The notes: generated from the letters alone by a model not told the origin. Positions 30,085-38,575 are shown, counted from the stretch's first letter. The stretch is 64,000 bases of DNA from Prochlorococcus sp. AG-402-L18 (GCA_003216725.1 QCIL01000002.1:62001-126000); one strand, 5' to 3'. Numbers and translations are program-made.

Positions 30085-32313
30085 TCATTTATTTACTAAT
30101 TCAAGATCGATCTGATATTTAAGTATATCAACTTTCATTATTTTTATTTCAATTACATCGCCTATTTTATAAGATTTTTTGGACTTTCTACCAATAAGTA
30201 AATTCTGCCTTGATCTGTATTCATACCAATCATTATTTAGTGTACTTACATGAACTAGACCTTCAACTTGAAGCTCAGTAATTTCTACAAAAAAACCATA
30301 ACTTTGTACAGTGGTTATTAATCCACTATAGGAATTATTGATAAGTTTCTCAGCTTGTCTAACTTGTTTTATATTTATAATATTAGATTTATACTGCCTT
30401 ACTTTGTTTTTGTAATCATTAATCTTACTTATAAGTAATTCATTAAATAATAACGCCATATTCTTTGTTATTGATGAATTATAGATATTCCATTTAACTT
30501 TTTCCCAACTGTCTTTTTCCATTATATTAATTACTTCTGAGTTACTTTTATTATTTCTTTTGCCATTTATAATCATATTATAAATATTGTGTTGGTTCAT
30601 TAAATTAATAAAATCAAATGAAGGTAAAGTCCATGGTGAAATATAGATTTTTTCAGATTTAGTTATTTGCGATTCTTTTGTGATTAATTTTGCTTGATTA
30701 TGTCGTAATAAATTAATAAGTAGCTTGTTAAGTATTCTTTTTTTATCTTGGTCGTTACAAGACTCAATTAATTCTTTAAATGTTAATGAACCACTTTCAT
30801 TAAGTTGTATATTGCTATCTATTAGTTCTGAATGCTTGATAAGATCACTTGTATTTATATAGTCTAAATCCTGCGAAATGAATGATGCATTATTGAGGCC
30901 ATATTCTCTTGAATGTTTGAACCATAATCTATTTGCTTCATAAAGTAAAGGTGAAATAAAAGTTTGTATATCGTAAGGATTTAGTGGTTCGAAATATTCA
31001 TTTGAAAAATCAACAGGATTATGAATAAATAGTTCATTCAATGAATCAATATTATTATTGGGCGTTTTTATTTCAATTCTTCCATTAGATGTTTGGATTT
31101 TTCTAAATTCTTTTGAAATTTCTAATATTGTTTCTAAATCTTCAATGTGCTCTTTAATAGGTTTTAATATTCTAGAAGTAATTCTGGCATTGCTCTTTTT
31201 GGATAATAATGCTTCTATTTGTTTATTTCCAACGATAAGAACACATTTTACTTTTGTTAAGTGAAAGGACCAATTCACTATTTTGAAATTACTATTTATT
31301 TCTATACATAAACTTAAGGCTTCATTTACTTCATTCAATTTAAATTCCGAAGTATTAACTATATTTTCATTGAGGTAGTTTTGCCAACCATTTAATAGTG
31401 GAAAAGATTCAAATCTGTCAATGAATATATCTATATTTTTCTTAGATCCAATATCTAGTCTTTCTGCAATAGAATTTGTATGTATCCAAAGTTTAAATCC
31501 TTTATTTCTACTTTTTTCTATTTGAAAGATAGGGAGTAATGGCGCATTTTGGCTATTCCAACTTTTAAGCATATATGAGTTGCTACCAGTTAAATCAATC
31601 CTTTGATCTTGATTAATATTTTCTAATTTTATTTCTTCATTCTTATTAGATATATTTAAATTTGTTTTAGACAACACAAATTCTATATCAAAATTTTCAT
31701 TATTGTTTAATTTTAATTCTTTTATTACATGCCCGACCCCCTCATTTTGTCCAATAGGAAATCTATCTATTTTTACCTTAACGATATTTTTATCATCTGC
31801 TATGAATTTATATTTTTCATCTTCTTTTGGCAATTTTATTTTAGCTAATATTCTGTCATCAATCGGTATCCCATAAACCTCTCCATTAAGGATATCAACT
31901 TTAGCTAAAAGGATTTGATTTGTTCTTTCAAGAATACAATCTATGATTCCTTCAGGCGATCTTCTTCGGACTCCTTCTTTTAATATCCTTACTAAAACCT
32001 TATCTCCATTCCAAGCATGGTTAAGTAAATTTTCTTTTATGTAAATATCTTCTGTATTATTATCTCTAACTGCAAAACAATAACCTTTACTACTACATCT
32101 TATTTTAGCAACTATATGTTTTTTATCTTTTACGTTTGAATACTCGTTATTTGAATTCTTATTAATTATTTCTAATTTTTCCAGAGCACTCAATGCTATA
32201 AGTAATTTATCCTTATCAGATTTTTTTGTTAATTTTAGTAATCTGCATAATTTCTTGTATTCTAAACTGTCTTCTTGTTTTAATTTATCAATTATCGAAG
32301 AGGTTGAAAACAT
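30085..32313 (-). CDS. RNase R/II-like protein with degenerate catalytic site
   Basis: 742 residues with the RNase R layout: a helical N-terminus, cold-shock-type OB domains (about 60-200), an RNB-like domain (about 235-600) and a C-terminal S1 domain (SGLITTVQSYGFFVEI, 663-740). The RNB fold is recognisable from KGFKLWIHTNSIAERLDIGS. The usual Asp cluster (D-x5-D-x-D-D) is replaced by WNSQNAPLLPIFQIE (252-266), and the catalytic Arg motif SPIRRY by SPWTLP (559-564). Exonuclease activity is therefore unlikely. It probably binds RNA or a partner. The frame is intact throughout, so it is not an obvious pseudogene. The usual name (rnr/vacB) would mislead. Confidence 0.8.
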   Translation of the reverse strand: MFSTSSIIDKLKQEDSLEYKKLCRLLKLTKKSDKDKLLIALSALEKLEIINKNSNNEYSNVKDKKHIVAKIRCSSKGYCFAVRDNNTEDIYIKENLLNHAWNGDKVLVRILKEGVRRRSPEGIIDCILERTNQILLAKVDILNGEVYGIPIDDRILAKIKLPKEDEKYKFIADDKNIVKVKIDRFPIGQNEGVGHVIKELKLNNNENFDIEFVLSKTNLNISNKNEEIKLENINQDQRIDLTGSNSYMLKSWNSQNAPLLPIFQIEKSRNKGFKLWIHTNSIAERLDIGSKKNIDIFIDRFESFPLLNGWQNYLNENIVNTSEFKLNEVNEALSLCIEINSNFKIVNWSFHLTKVKCVLIVGNKQIEALLSKKSNARITSRILKPIKEHIEDLETILEISKEFRKIQTSNGRIEIKTPNNNIDSLNELFIHNPVDFSNEYFEPLNPYDIQTFISPLLYEANRLWFKHSREYGLNNASFISQDLDYINTSDLIKHSELIDSNIQLNESGSLTFKELIESCNDQDKKRILNKLLINLLRHNQAKLITKESQITKSEKIYISPWTLPSFDFINLMNQHNIYNMIINGKRNNKSNSEVINIMEKDSWEKVKWNIYNSSITKNMALLFNELLISKINDYKNKVRQYKSNIINIKQVRQAEKLINNSYSGLITTVQSYGFFVEITELQVEGLVHVSTLNNDWYEYRSRQNLLIGRKSKKSYKIGDVIEIKIMKVDILKYQIDLELVNK

Positions 32314-32410
32314 AGCAGATAATATCTTAAAACAATATCTATATTTTATATTATTACTTAAAACTTATATTTTTACATCTTTATAATATGGCATAAAACT
32401 ATTTAACCCC

Positions 32411-32710
32411 TTAGTTTTGATTATCATTACTTTCCGCTGAAAATGTATTTATTAAAAGCTTTATGCCAATAATTAGAAAGGTTACTGATGCTATAGATTT
32501 TAAAATTACTTCAGGTATGAAATTTGATATAGATCCTCCTGCTAAGGCACCTAATAAGCTAGCCAATACAAGAGCAAATGCTGATCCTAAAAAAACAGCT
32601 AATGGTCTATTTGATGTCCCACTTATTGTTAAAGTTGCCAATTGAGTTTTATCTCCTAATTCGGCAATAAAAACTGTTATAAATGTCGATATTAATAAAC
32701 TTATAATCAT
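32411..32710 (-). CDS. Half-size Gdt1/UPF0016 Mn2+/Ca2+ transporter, subunit 1
   Basis: 99 residues with about three membrane spans and one copy of the family motif, read as AELGDKTQLATL near residue 15. Full-length members (cyanobacterial Mnx, plant PAM71, yeast Gdt1) carry two such motifs and transport Mn2+ or Ca2+. Here each motif is on its own small protein. The next gene upstream encodes the other half with no intergenic base, so a heteromer is likely. In cyanobacteria the role is Mn delivery to, or protection of, photosystem II. Confidence 0.85.
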   Translation of the reverse strand: MIISLLISTFITVFIAELGDKTQLATLTISGTSNRPLAVFLGSAFALVLASLLGALAGGSISNFIPEVILKSIASVTFLIIGIKLLINTFSAESNDNQN

Positions 32711-33034
32711 TTATATATAATTTTTAAAAATGTCATAATCTATAAATACACTAATTATTATCATCAATAAACCAGTAAAAAATGCAAATTTATTAGGAGA
32801 TATTTTTCTTGATAACCATTTCCCAATTAAGACTCCGACAACACTAGAACTTATTAATGCTAATGAACTGCCTATAAAAACAATTATCGGCTTTCCTGAT
32901 TCGGCTGATAACATTAAAGTTGCTATTTGAGTTTTATCTCCTAATTCAGCTATGAATATTGTAGTAAAAGAAGTTATAAGAATATTTGAAAAACTTTTTT
33001 CTTCTTCACTCTTTTTATTTATTTGATTGTTCAT
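32711..33034 (-). CDS. Half-size Gdt1/UPF0016 Mn2+/Ca2+ transporter, subunit 2
   Basis: 107 residues. A charged N-terminus (NNQINKKSEEEK) is followed by three spans with the motif AELGDKTQIATLML near residue 31. It differs from its neighbour by the longer leader and a different C-terminal span, so the two are homologous and not identical. The stop abuts the start of subunit 1, and its own start overlaps the YkgJ-like gene by 4 bp, giving a tight three-gene unit. Confidence 0.85.
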   Translation of the reverse strand: MNNQINKKSEEEKSFSNILITSFTTIFIAELGDKTQIATLMLSAESGKPIIVFIGSSLALISSSVVGVLIGKWLSRKISPNKFAFFTGLLMIIISVFIDYDIFKNYI

Positions 33035-33378
33035 TTTCTTGATATAGCGATATTAAAGTTACGCATTTGTTGACTTCTTACTCCATGGATCGATGATATA
33101 TGTTGTTTGCAGCAATCTATTAGAAATTTATCACCCTTTTTTTTATATTCTTTAAAGGAGCTAGAAAATTTTTCAACTTGACAGAAATGCGGTCTATTTT
33201 CATAAATCGTACACTTTTTATTTTCTCTATCTAAAAATTTACACCAACCATCCTTAGAGGTCATTGAATTAATTAATGCAATATCATCTTTATTCAATTT
33301 GTCACTTAAATCAGCTCTATCAGTTAAGTCAAACTTACAACAAGCTCCACAATTTTCTATACAACTCCATGTTTTCAT
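33031..33378 (-). CDS. YkgJ-family cysteine-cluster protein
   Basis: 115 residues. The Cys pattern is CIENCGACC near the N-terminus, then WCKF, KKCTIYENRPHFCQVE and a later DCCKQH. This suits a zinc or iron-sulfur cluster, and the IYENRPxxC segment is the hallmark of the YkgJ/CxxCxxCC family. The role is unknown. It is the first gene of a unit with the two Gdt1 halves, so a link to metal handling is possible. Confidence 0.8.
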   Translation of the reverse strand: MKTWSCIENCGACCKFDLTDRADLSDKLNKDDIALINSMTSKDGWCKFLDRENKKCTIYENRPHFCQVEKFSSSFKEYKKKGDKFLIDCCKQHISSIHGVRSQQMRNFNIAISRK

Positions 33379-33411
33379 GATTTAATTCAATCTTGTAACG
33401 TATCAGTACAG

Positions 33412-33439
33412 TTGATTACTTTATTTGTAAAAATAGTAT
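33412..33439 (+). promoter_or_regulatory. Putative psb30 promoter
   Basis: A TTGATT (33412-33417) and a TAGTAT (33434-33439), separated by 16 bp, resemble -35 and -10 boxes. Transcription would start about 13 bp before the psb30 ATG at 33459. This is a visual match only. Confidence 0.35.
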
Positions 33440-33458
33440 CACATTACTTATTTAAATT

Positions 33459-33536
33459 ATGGCAACACTAATACCCCTAGCAGTAGTAGCTCTAGCTGGT
33501 CCAGCAATAATTGCTCTTGTATTTTATCGTAAATAA
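33459..33536 (+). CDS. psb30: Photosystem II protein Psb30 (Ycf12)
   Basis: A 25-residue single-span protein, MATLIPLAVVALAGPAII then ALVFYRK. The LAGPA-I-I core followed by a short FYR basic end matches the C-terminal half of Psb30/Ycf12, a small subunit at the edge of photosystem II. It is shorter at the N-terminus than Synechococcus forms, which agrees with reduced Prochlorococcus versions. It has its own upstream space and is followed 15 bp later by a HAD hydrolase. Confidence 0.75.
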   Translation: MATLIPLAVVALAGPAIIALVFYRK

Positions 33537-33551
33537 ATATTAATATTAAAT

Positions 33552-34316
33552 TTGGTGTCTTTACTCAAAGGTGTTTATTGGGATTTAGATGGAACTATAG
33601 CAAATACTGAATTAGAAGCTCACTTACCTGCCTTTAATAATGCTTTTAATGATTTTGATTTGGGATGGCACTGGAACAAATCAACTTATATTAAATTATT
33701 AAAAATAAACGGTGGGAAAAATAGAATTGAGTATTATTCAAAAACAAGAAATGATTCAATAACCCTTGATTTAATAAAAAGAATTCATCAAAGAAAACAA
33801 TATCATTATTTAAAAAAAATTAAAGATAAATCGATTAAACTCAAAACGGGCGTCTATAGATTAGTTAACGAACTTTATGAAAATAAAGTAAGACAATTTA
33901 TAGTTACTTCAAGCTCGAAAATTCAGGCCAATTTAATTATTAAATATCTATTTCAGAAATATAGTCCATTTGAGTTTATAATTTCGAGTGATGACGTTCT
34001 ATCACATAAACCGAATCCATTACCCTATTTACAAGCGATGAAAATAAGTGGCATTGAAAAAAAAAAATCAATAGTTTTTGAAGATTCATCTCCAGGCTTA
34101 AGATCCTCTTTAGCAGCAGAAATACCAACAATCTATATTCCATCTAATATACCTTTATCTATTGATAGAGATATAGTTTTTGATGGACATTTAGATACCC
34201 TAGGTAATGAAAGTTTAAAAACTAATGTTATTAAAGGACCTCATTTGGAAAACCAATTTGTTGACCATTCATATTTAGAAAAATTCTTACATTCACTTTT
34301 TTATGCAAAAAACTAA
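33552..34316 (+). CDS. HAD-superfamily hydrolase (CbbY-like)
   Basis: 254 residues. Motif I is DLDGTIANTE near residue 11, motif II is TSSSK near 117, and motif III/IV is KPNPLPYLQAM with VFEDSSPGL near 175. A helical cap lies between motifs I and II, as in subclass I phosphatases such as CbbY (xylulose-1,5-bisphosphate phosphatase), Gph and beta-phosphoglucomutase. The substrate is not readable. The start is TTG 33552 or GTG 33555. It overlaps the DUF565 gene by 14 bp. Confidence 0.85.
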   Translation: MVSLLKGVYWDLDGTIANTELEAHLPAFNNAFNDFDLGWHWNKSTYIKLLKINGGKNRIEYYSKTRNDSITLDLIKRIHQRKQYHYLKKIKDKSIKLKTGVYRLVNELYENKVRQFIVTSSSKIQANLIIKYLFQKYSPFEFIISSDDVLSHKPNPLPYLQAMKISGIEKKKSIVFEDSSPGLRSSLAAEIPTIYIPSNIPLSIDRDIVFDGHLDTLGNESLKTNVIKGPHLENQFVDHSYLEKFLHSLFYAKN

Positions 34317-34629
34317 TTTCTCAAAGGTTAATGATCAATTCAATAATTTATTATTTGGCTTTTTGAGTTCATCTTGGAAAACAAAATCCATTAATATGAT
34401 TTCAATATTGATAGGTTATTTTTTATTTGCTAATTTTGTAACCAAATTTATATCTGAGGGTAGGAACGAGTTGGTAATGGTTCCAATAATTATCTTAATT
34501 ATAGAAATAATAGTTCGTATTAGACCTTCATCAAAATCAAATTTTTTTAGTCTTTGGTCAATAATTGATAAGGTTAGAATTGGTTCGACATATGCAATAA
34601 TACTCGAGGCATTTAAGTTGGGTTCATAA
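34303..34629 (+). CDS. DUF565 (Ycf20-like) membrane protein
   Basis: 108 residues. A polar N-terminus is followed by two hydrophobic spans (about 33-52 and 57-73), then a short region with RIRPSSKSNFFSLWSIIDKVRIGSTYAIILEAFKLG. This matches the DUF565/Ycf20 family of cyanobacteria and plastids, which has been linked to thermal dissipation of light energy in algae and plants. It overlaps the HAD gene and converges on rpmF. Confidence 0.75.
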   Translation: MQKTNFSKVNDQFNNLLFGFLSSSWKTKSINMISILIGYFLFANFVTKFISEGRNELVMVPIIILIIEIIVRIRPSSKSNFFSLWSIIDKVRIGSTYAIILEAFKLGS

Positions 34630-34636
34630 TTTAAAC

Positions 34637-34810
34637 TTATTCTTCGCTTTCCTCTTCGTCAATAGGGTAAACGAAGCCTTGAGCTTTCCCGGTTAAAACT
34701 GATTTTCCTAACGATATGGCTTTTTCAGCTGCTAATGCTGCTTTCCCTTTCCAAACAGCATGTCTGTGATTCCTTTTACTTTTTGATTTTTTCTTTTTTG
34801 GTACTGCCAT
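34637..34810 (-). CDS. rpmF: 50S ribosomal protein L32
   Basis: 57 residues beginning [20 protein letters not shown], the standard L32 N-terminus, followed by [21 protein letters not shown]. The acidic C-terminal extension (DEEESEE) and absence of the zinc Cys motif are typical of cyanobacteria. It is divergent from the FtsH-like gene with a 134 bp shared upstream region. Confidence 0.95.
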   Translation of the reverse strand: MAVPKKKKSKSKRNHRHAVWKGKAALAAEKAISLGKSVLTGKAQGFVYPIDEEESEE

Positions 34811-34904
34811 TCTTTTTTTTGATAACCATTTAATAATATAACCTTTTAATGGTTATCTCCCAAATTTTGAGTATATTTTATATAACTACGACGTTTTTTC
34901 AATT

Positions 34905-34918
34905 AAGCTTATAAGCTT
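34905..34918. repeat. Perfect 14 bp palindrome AAGCTTATAAGCTT
   Basis: A self-complementary 14-mer in the divergent spacer between rpmF and the FtsH-like gene, 27 bp before the latter's GTG start. It could be an operator, but a palindrome of this length in very AT-rich DNA may be chance. Confidence 0.3.
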
Positions 34919-34944
34919 TATAAATAATATCTTATCTAAGATTA

Positions 34945-36702
34945 GTGATCTTTAAATCAAAATTTACATATTCTAATTCTAATTCAAGTTATTCTGATTT
35001 ACTCTTTCAAATAGACTCTGGAAATATTCAATCAATTTATTTTTATCCCAGGAAGAGAGAAATTGATGTTTTGTATAAAAATGGTAAGAAAGAAAAGATA
35101 CCAATTCTTTATAATGACCAATTAGTTATTGAAAAGGCAACTGAAAATAATGTAGATCTAACAATAAATAATAGCCAAAAACAATCTTCTACAGCAAATT
35201 TATTCGTTTCAGGCAGTCTTTTTCTTATATTCATTTTAGCTTTAGTTTTAATTTTAAGAAGCACTTCCAAATTTGCTTCTAGAGCTTTAGGTTTTGGTAA
35301 AAGTAAAGCTAAATTTATTACTATTGATGAAGTCGAAACAAGATTTAATGATGTAGCAGGGGTTCCTGAGGCCGCTCAGGAATTAAAAGAAGTAATTACA
35401 TTTTTAAAGTCACCAAATAAACTTACTAACCTTGGAGCCAAGGTACCCAAAGGAGTTTTGTTGATTGGCCCCCCTGGTACTGGAAAAACATTATTGGCCA
35501 AAGCTATTGCAGGAGAGTCAGGTGTCCCTTTCATTTCTATTGCTGCATCAGAATTTGTTGAACTTTTCGTTGGGGTTGGTGCTAGTAGGGTCAGAGATTT
35601 GTTTGAAAAAGCAAAGGAAAAGTCTCCTTGTATAATTTTTATAGATGAAATTGACTCTATTGGAAGACAAAGAGGATATGGGATAGGAGGAGGAAATGAT
35701 GAAAGAGAGCAAACTCTTAATCAGTTACTTACTGAATTAGATGGTTTTGCAGATAACTCAGGAATAATTGTTCTTGCAGCTACTAATAGAGCAGATATTT
35801 TAGATTCTGCCCTCCTAAGACCCGGACGTTTTGATAGAAAAATAGAAATTATGTTACCTGATTTAAATGGAAGAAAGAAAATACTTTCTGTACATTCACT
35901 TTCAAAGCCTCTCGAAAATAATGTTGATTTATCATATTGGGCTAAAAGAACTGTTGGATTTTCTGGAGCAGAGCTGGCAAATTTAATGAATGAGAGTGCT
36001 ATTCATTGTGCCAGAGATAAATCTAAATTTATAAATGATATTCATATAGAAAGTGCTTTAGATAAACTCACACTTGGGTTAAGAACTTCTATAGTATCTT
36101 CACCAAATATGAAAAAAATTGTTGCATATAATGAGGTAGGCAGAGCTATTGTATCTGCAGTTAAAAATGGTATAGATTCTGTAGATAAAATTACAATTTT
36201 GCCTAGATCTGGTTATGTTGGTGGCTATACAAAAATTAATCCTGATGAAGATATTGTTAGTAGTGGTTTAATTTCAAAGAAATTATTATTATCAAAAATT
36301 GAAATTGCTTTAGCAGGTAGGGCTGCCGAGACTATAGTTTTTGGCAAAAATGAAATTACTCAATGTTCTATAAATGATATAAATTATGCAACAAATATTG
36401 TTAGGGAAATGGTAACAAAATATGGCTTTTCAATTATAGGTCCAGTAACAATTGATGCTCATAATAATGATAGTTTAATTGGAGATGGATTAATTAGAAA
36501 TAAGGCACTTATAGCCGAAAATACTTATTCAAAAATAGATAATGAAATTATCAATATTTCAAAACTTTCTTTAAATAATTCTATTAATATTATTCGTAAA
36601 AATAGATTGCTTCTTGAAAAGTTAGTTGAGATTTTAATTGAGTCAGAAACTATCGAAAACGATATTTTTAAAAAAATATCTTTTGATTTGTTAAAAGTAT
36701 GA
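34945..36702 (+). CDS. FtsH-like AAA+ protein with destroyed zinc site (pseudoprotease)
   Basis: 585 residues. The AAA+ part is complete: Walker A GPPGTGKT (175-182), Walker B IIFIDEID (230-237), pore loop FVG (208-210), and second region of homology ATNRADILDSALLRPGRFDR (279-298). The protease motif HExxH is changed to NEVGR (396-400), so both zinc His are lost while the Glu remains. The third ligand position keeps Asp478. Only one membrane span (about 89-105) is visible; the first span of normal FtsH is missing, and an in-frame TAA lies about 20 bp before the GTG start. It resembles the FtsHi proteins of plant plastids in lacking proteolysis. A role as unfoldase or as partner of active FtsH is inferred. 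Confidence 0.85.
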   Translation: MIFKSKFTYSNSNSSYSDLLFQIDSGNIQSIYFYPRKREIDVLYKNGKKEKIPILYNDQLVIEKATENNVDLTINNSQKQSSTANLFVSGSLFLIFILALVLILRSTSKFASRALGFGKSKAKFITIDEVETRFNDVAGVPEAAQELKEVITFLKSPNKLTNLGAKVPKGVLLIGPPGTGKTLLAKAIAGESGVPFISIAASEFVELFVGVGASRVRDLFEKAKEKSPCIIFIDEIDSIGRQRGYGIGGGNDEREQTLNQLLTELDGFADNSGIIVLAATNRADILDSALLRPGRFDRKIEIMLPDLNGRKKILSVHSLSKPLENNVDLSYWAKRTVGFSGAELANLMNESAIHCARDKSKFINDIHIESALDKLTLGLRTSIVSSPNMKKIVAYNEVGRAIVSAVKNGIDSVDKITILPRSGYVGGYTKINPDEDIVSSGLISKKLLLSKIEIALAGRAAETIVFGKNEITQCSINDINYATNIVREMVTKYGFSIIGPVTIDAHNNDSLIGDGLIRNKALIAENTYSKIDNEIINISKLSLNNSINIIRKNRLLLEKLVEILIESETIENDIFKKISFDLLKV

Positions 36703-36731
36703 TTTAATAAACTTGAATTGTAATCGATACC

Positions 36732-37484
36732 TTGTTATTTGATTTCGGCTTGTTCAAGCTAAGTGGTGTTTTTTTGTTAGTAATAATTTTTCCTTTGGTA
36801 CAAAACCAATGGCTTAATTTATATTTATTTGATTCTAATAATTTATCTTTTTATAGGTTTTTATATAATTTTAGCGGAATATTATTCTCGCTTATAGTTA
36901 GTACATATTCTTATAAAAACTTTTCTAATTACAATTTTTTAAACCCTAATTTGAGATGTAGAAAGTTAATTAGTGGCAAAATCTTATTTGTTACTGTAAC
37001 GATTCTATTAATTACGCTATCTTTATTAATCTCTAACTATCTATTTTTAAATATAGAACTTGTAACTGGTTTATTTTTTAATATTAATCATAACTTTAAT
37101 TTAGCTTTAGATAATCAATTATTTATGATATTAGTCTTTTCAGTTTTATTTATATTTAAAAAAACAAGACAATATATGAAGGGATTTATAATATTAAACT
37201 TCTTTATAAGTTCATCAATCTTTTGGTACACCAAAGTAAACAATTTACAAATTATAGATAAGACCTTATTCAAGAATTTCATTGAACTTGAAAATATTAA
37301 TTATTCTAATATTCTTTTATTCGGTTCTCTTGAAATAATATTCTATTTATGGTCTTACGTATCATACAAAACAAATTTAAGTGACTGGATTGTCTATAAA
37401 CCAATCAAAAAAGATATATTATTTATTATGAAAATTTTGTTTTTTTATTTGTTAATTGCTGTTTATTATACTTTGCTTGAATAA
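36732..37484 (+). CDS. Polytopic membrane protein, unknown
   Basis: 250 residues with about seven hydrophobic spans separated by short Asn/Lys-rich loops. The start is TTG 36732, since no ATG fits before the first span. No known motif is seen. It follows the FtsH-like gene by 29 bp on the same strand, so the two are probably cotranscribed and may work together in the membrane. Confidence 0.55.
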   Translation: MLFDFGLFKLSGVFLLVIIFPLVQNQWLNLYLFDSNNLSFYRFLYNFSGILFSLIVSTYSYKNFSNYNFLNPNLRCRKLISGKILFVTVTILLITLSLLISNYLFLNIELVTGLFFNINHNFNLALDNQLFMILVFSVLFIFKKTRQYMKGFIILNFFISSSIFWYTKVNNLQIIDKTLFKNFIELENINYSNILLFGSLEIIFYLWSYVSYKTNLSDWIVYKPIKKDILFIMKILFFYLLIAVYYTLLE

Positions 37485-37515
37485 TAGATAATTATTCAAA
37501 GAAACTTACTTTTTA

Positions 37516-38100
37516 TTATAGTGCAGAAAAGTATTCCTTACTTCCTTTTGGATCTTCTAACATTGTTTTATCTCCTGGAGTCCAGTTTGCTGGGCAAACT
37601 TCATCAGGATTAGCGGCAACATACTGGTAACCCTGAAGAATTCTTAATGTTTCATCTACGTTTCTTCCTACAGGAGCCTTGTTAACAGTGGTATGCATAA
37701 CAATACCTTCTGGGTTAATAAGAAATAAACCTCTATCAGCTTCACCATCATCATTTAGTACATTGTAAGCCTGACAAATCTCTCTTTTAAGGTCAGATAC
37801 TAAGGGATAATTGATATCTCCAATCCCGCCTTCATTTCTTGGAGTTTGTATCCAAGCCAAATGACAATTTTTACTATCAACAGATACTCCAAGTATTTCA
37901 GTATTTAAATTAGAGAATTTATCATAATTATCGCTGAAAGCTGTAATTTCTGTGGGACAAACGAAAGTAAAATCTAGTGGGTAGAAAAATAAAACCACCC
38001 ACTTACCTCTATAGCTTGAAAGTGATACATCTTTAAATTCTTGATCAAATACTGCTGTAGCAGTGAAATCTGGTGCTTCTTGACCGACTCTTAAACTCAT
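37516..38100 (-). CDS. 2-Cys peroxiredoxin
   Basis: 194 residues of the AhpC/Prx1 type, which reduces H2O2 and organic peroxides with thioredoxin. Peroxidatic Cys48 is in [11 protein letters not shown] and resolving Cys169 in DEVCPANW, as in typical 2-Cys forms. The GG(I/L)G-like segment (GGIGDI) near residue 91 suggests sensitivity to over-oxidation. A perfect 8 bp inverted repeat lies 27 bp upstream of the start. Confidence 0.96.
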   Translation of the reverse strand: MSLRVGQEAPDFTATAVFDQEFKDVSLSSYRGKWVVLFFYPLDFTFVCPTEITAFSDNYDKFSNLNTEILGVSVDSKNCHLAWIQTPRNEGGIGDINYPLVSDLKREICQAYNVLNDDGEADRGLFLINPEGIVMHTTVNKAPVGRNVDETLRILQGYQYVAANPDEVCPANWTPGDKTMLEDPKGSKEYFSAL

Positions 38101-38126
38101 GGAACTTGTAATACTTAATTTAAATT

Positions 38127-38146
38127 TTAAACCTGAATAGGTTTAA
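38127..38146. promoter_or_regulatory. Inverted repeat upstream of the peroxiredoxin gene
   Basis: TTAAACCT-GAAT-AGGTTTAA is a perfect 8 bp inverted repeat with a 4 nt spacer, 27 bp before the peroxiredoxin start at 38100. It could be an operator for a redox or metal regulator. No matching known site is claimed. Confidence 0.4.
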
Positions 38147-38198
38147 TAATTATAATTTTAACCTTTATAATATAGCAAGTATTTCGAGAAATTGATTT

Positions 38199-38324
38199 AT
38201 GAAATGGCATCATACTTTCACAAGAAAATTTACGATTATGAATTATTCTAAATTATTGAAAAATCTTAAATCGGAATTAATAAAGTATCCAATTGATAGA
38301 AATACTGGAAATAAATTAAATTAA
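38199..38324 (+). CDS. Possible 41-residue basic ORF
   Basis: ATG 38199 opens MKWHHTFTRKFTIMNYSKLL and ends at TAA 38322. The product is basic, with no membrane span or known motif. It is the first of several tiny ORFs between the peroxiredoxin and the CAT-anticodon tRNA. Coding status is uncertain. Confidence 0.35.
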   Translation: MKWHHTFTRKFTIMNYSKLLKNLKSELIKYPIDRNTGNKLN

Positions 38325-38416
38325 AGAATTTTTTGTTTTATAGCAGATATTTTTTTACGTTTATACTAATATCAAATCAAATGAGCAAATTTTTTAATAA
38401 TTAAATTTCTATAGAA

Positions 38417-38575
38417 ATGACTAATTACATTGAAAGACTGAAAAATAAACTTAAAATTAAAAAATTTGATTCAAATCAACCTATTAAAGCTTGGCTCTTT
38501 GTTTTGATTTTAAATTTAGTTGGATTTGCAGGATACTTTTATTTAAAAGTCAATGATATAAGTTTAGGGGATTAA
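38417..38575 (+). CDS. Small single-span protein, 52 residues
   Basis: ATG 38417. A basic N-terminus (RLKNKLKIKKFD) precedes one hydrophobic span (about residues 27-45, AWLFVLILNLVGFAGYFYL) and a short acidic end. The charge pattern suggests the N-terminus is in the cytoplasm. No family is recognised. It ends 5 bp before the convergent 70-residue ORF. Confidence 0.5.
   Translation: MTNYIERLKNKLKIKKFDSNQPIKAWLFVLILNLVGFAGYFYLKVNDISLGD

Noticed and set aside
34945-36702. Pseudogene reading of the FtsH-like gene
   Set aside because: The 585-codon frame is uninterrupted and all ATPase motifs are perfect, so the loss is limited to the zinc site and the first span.
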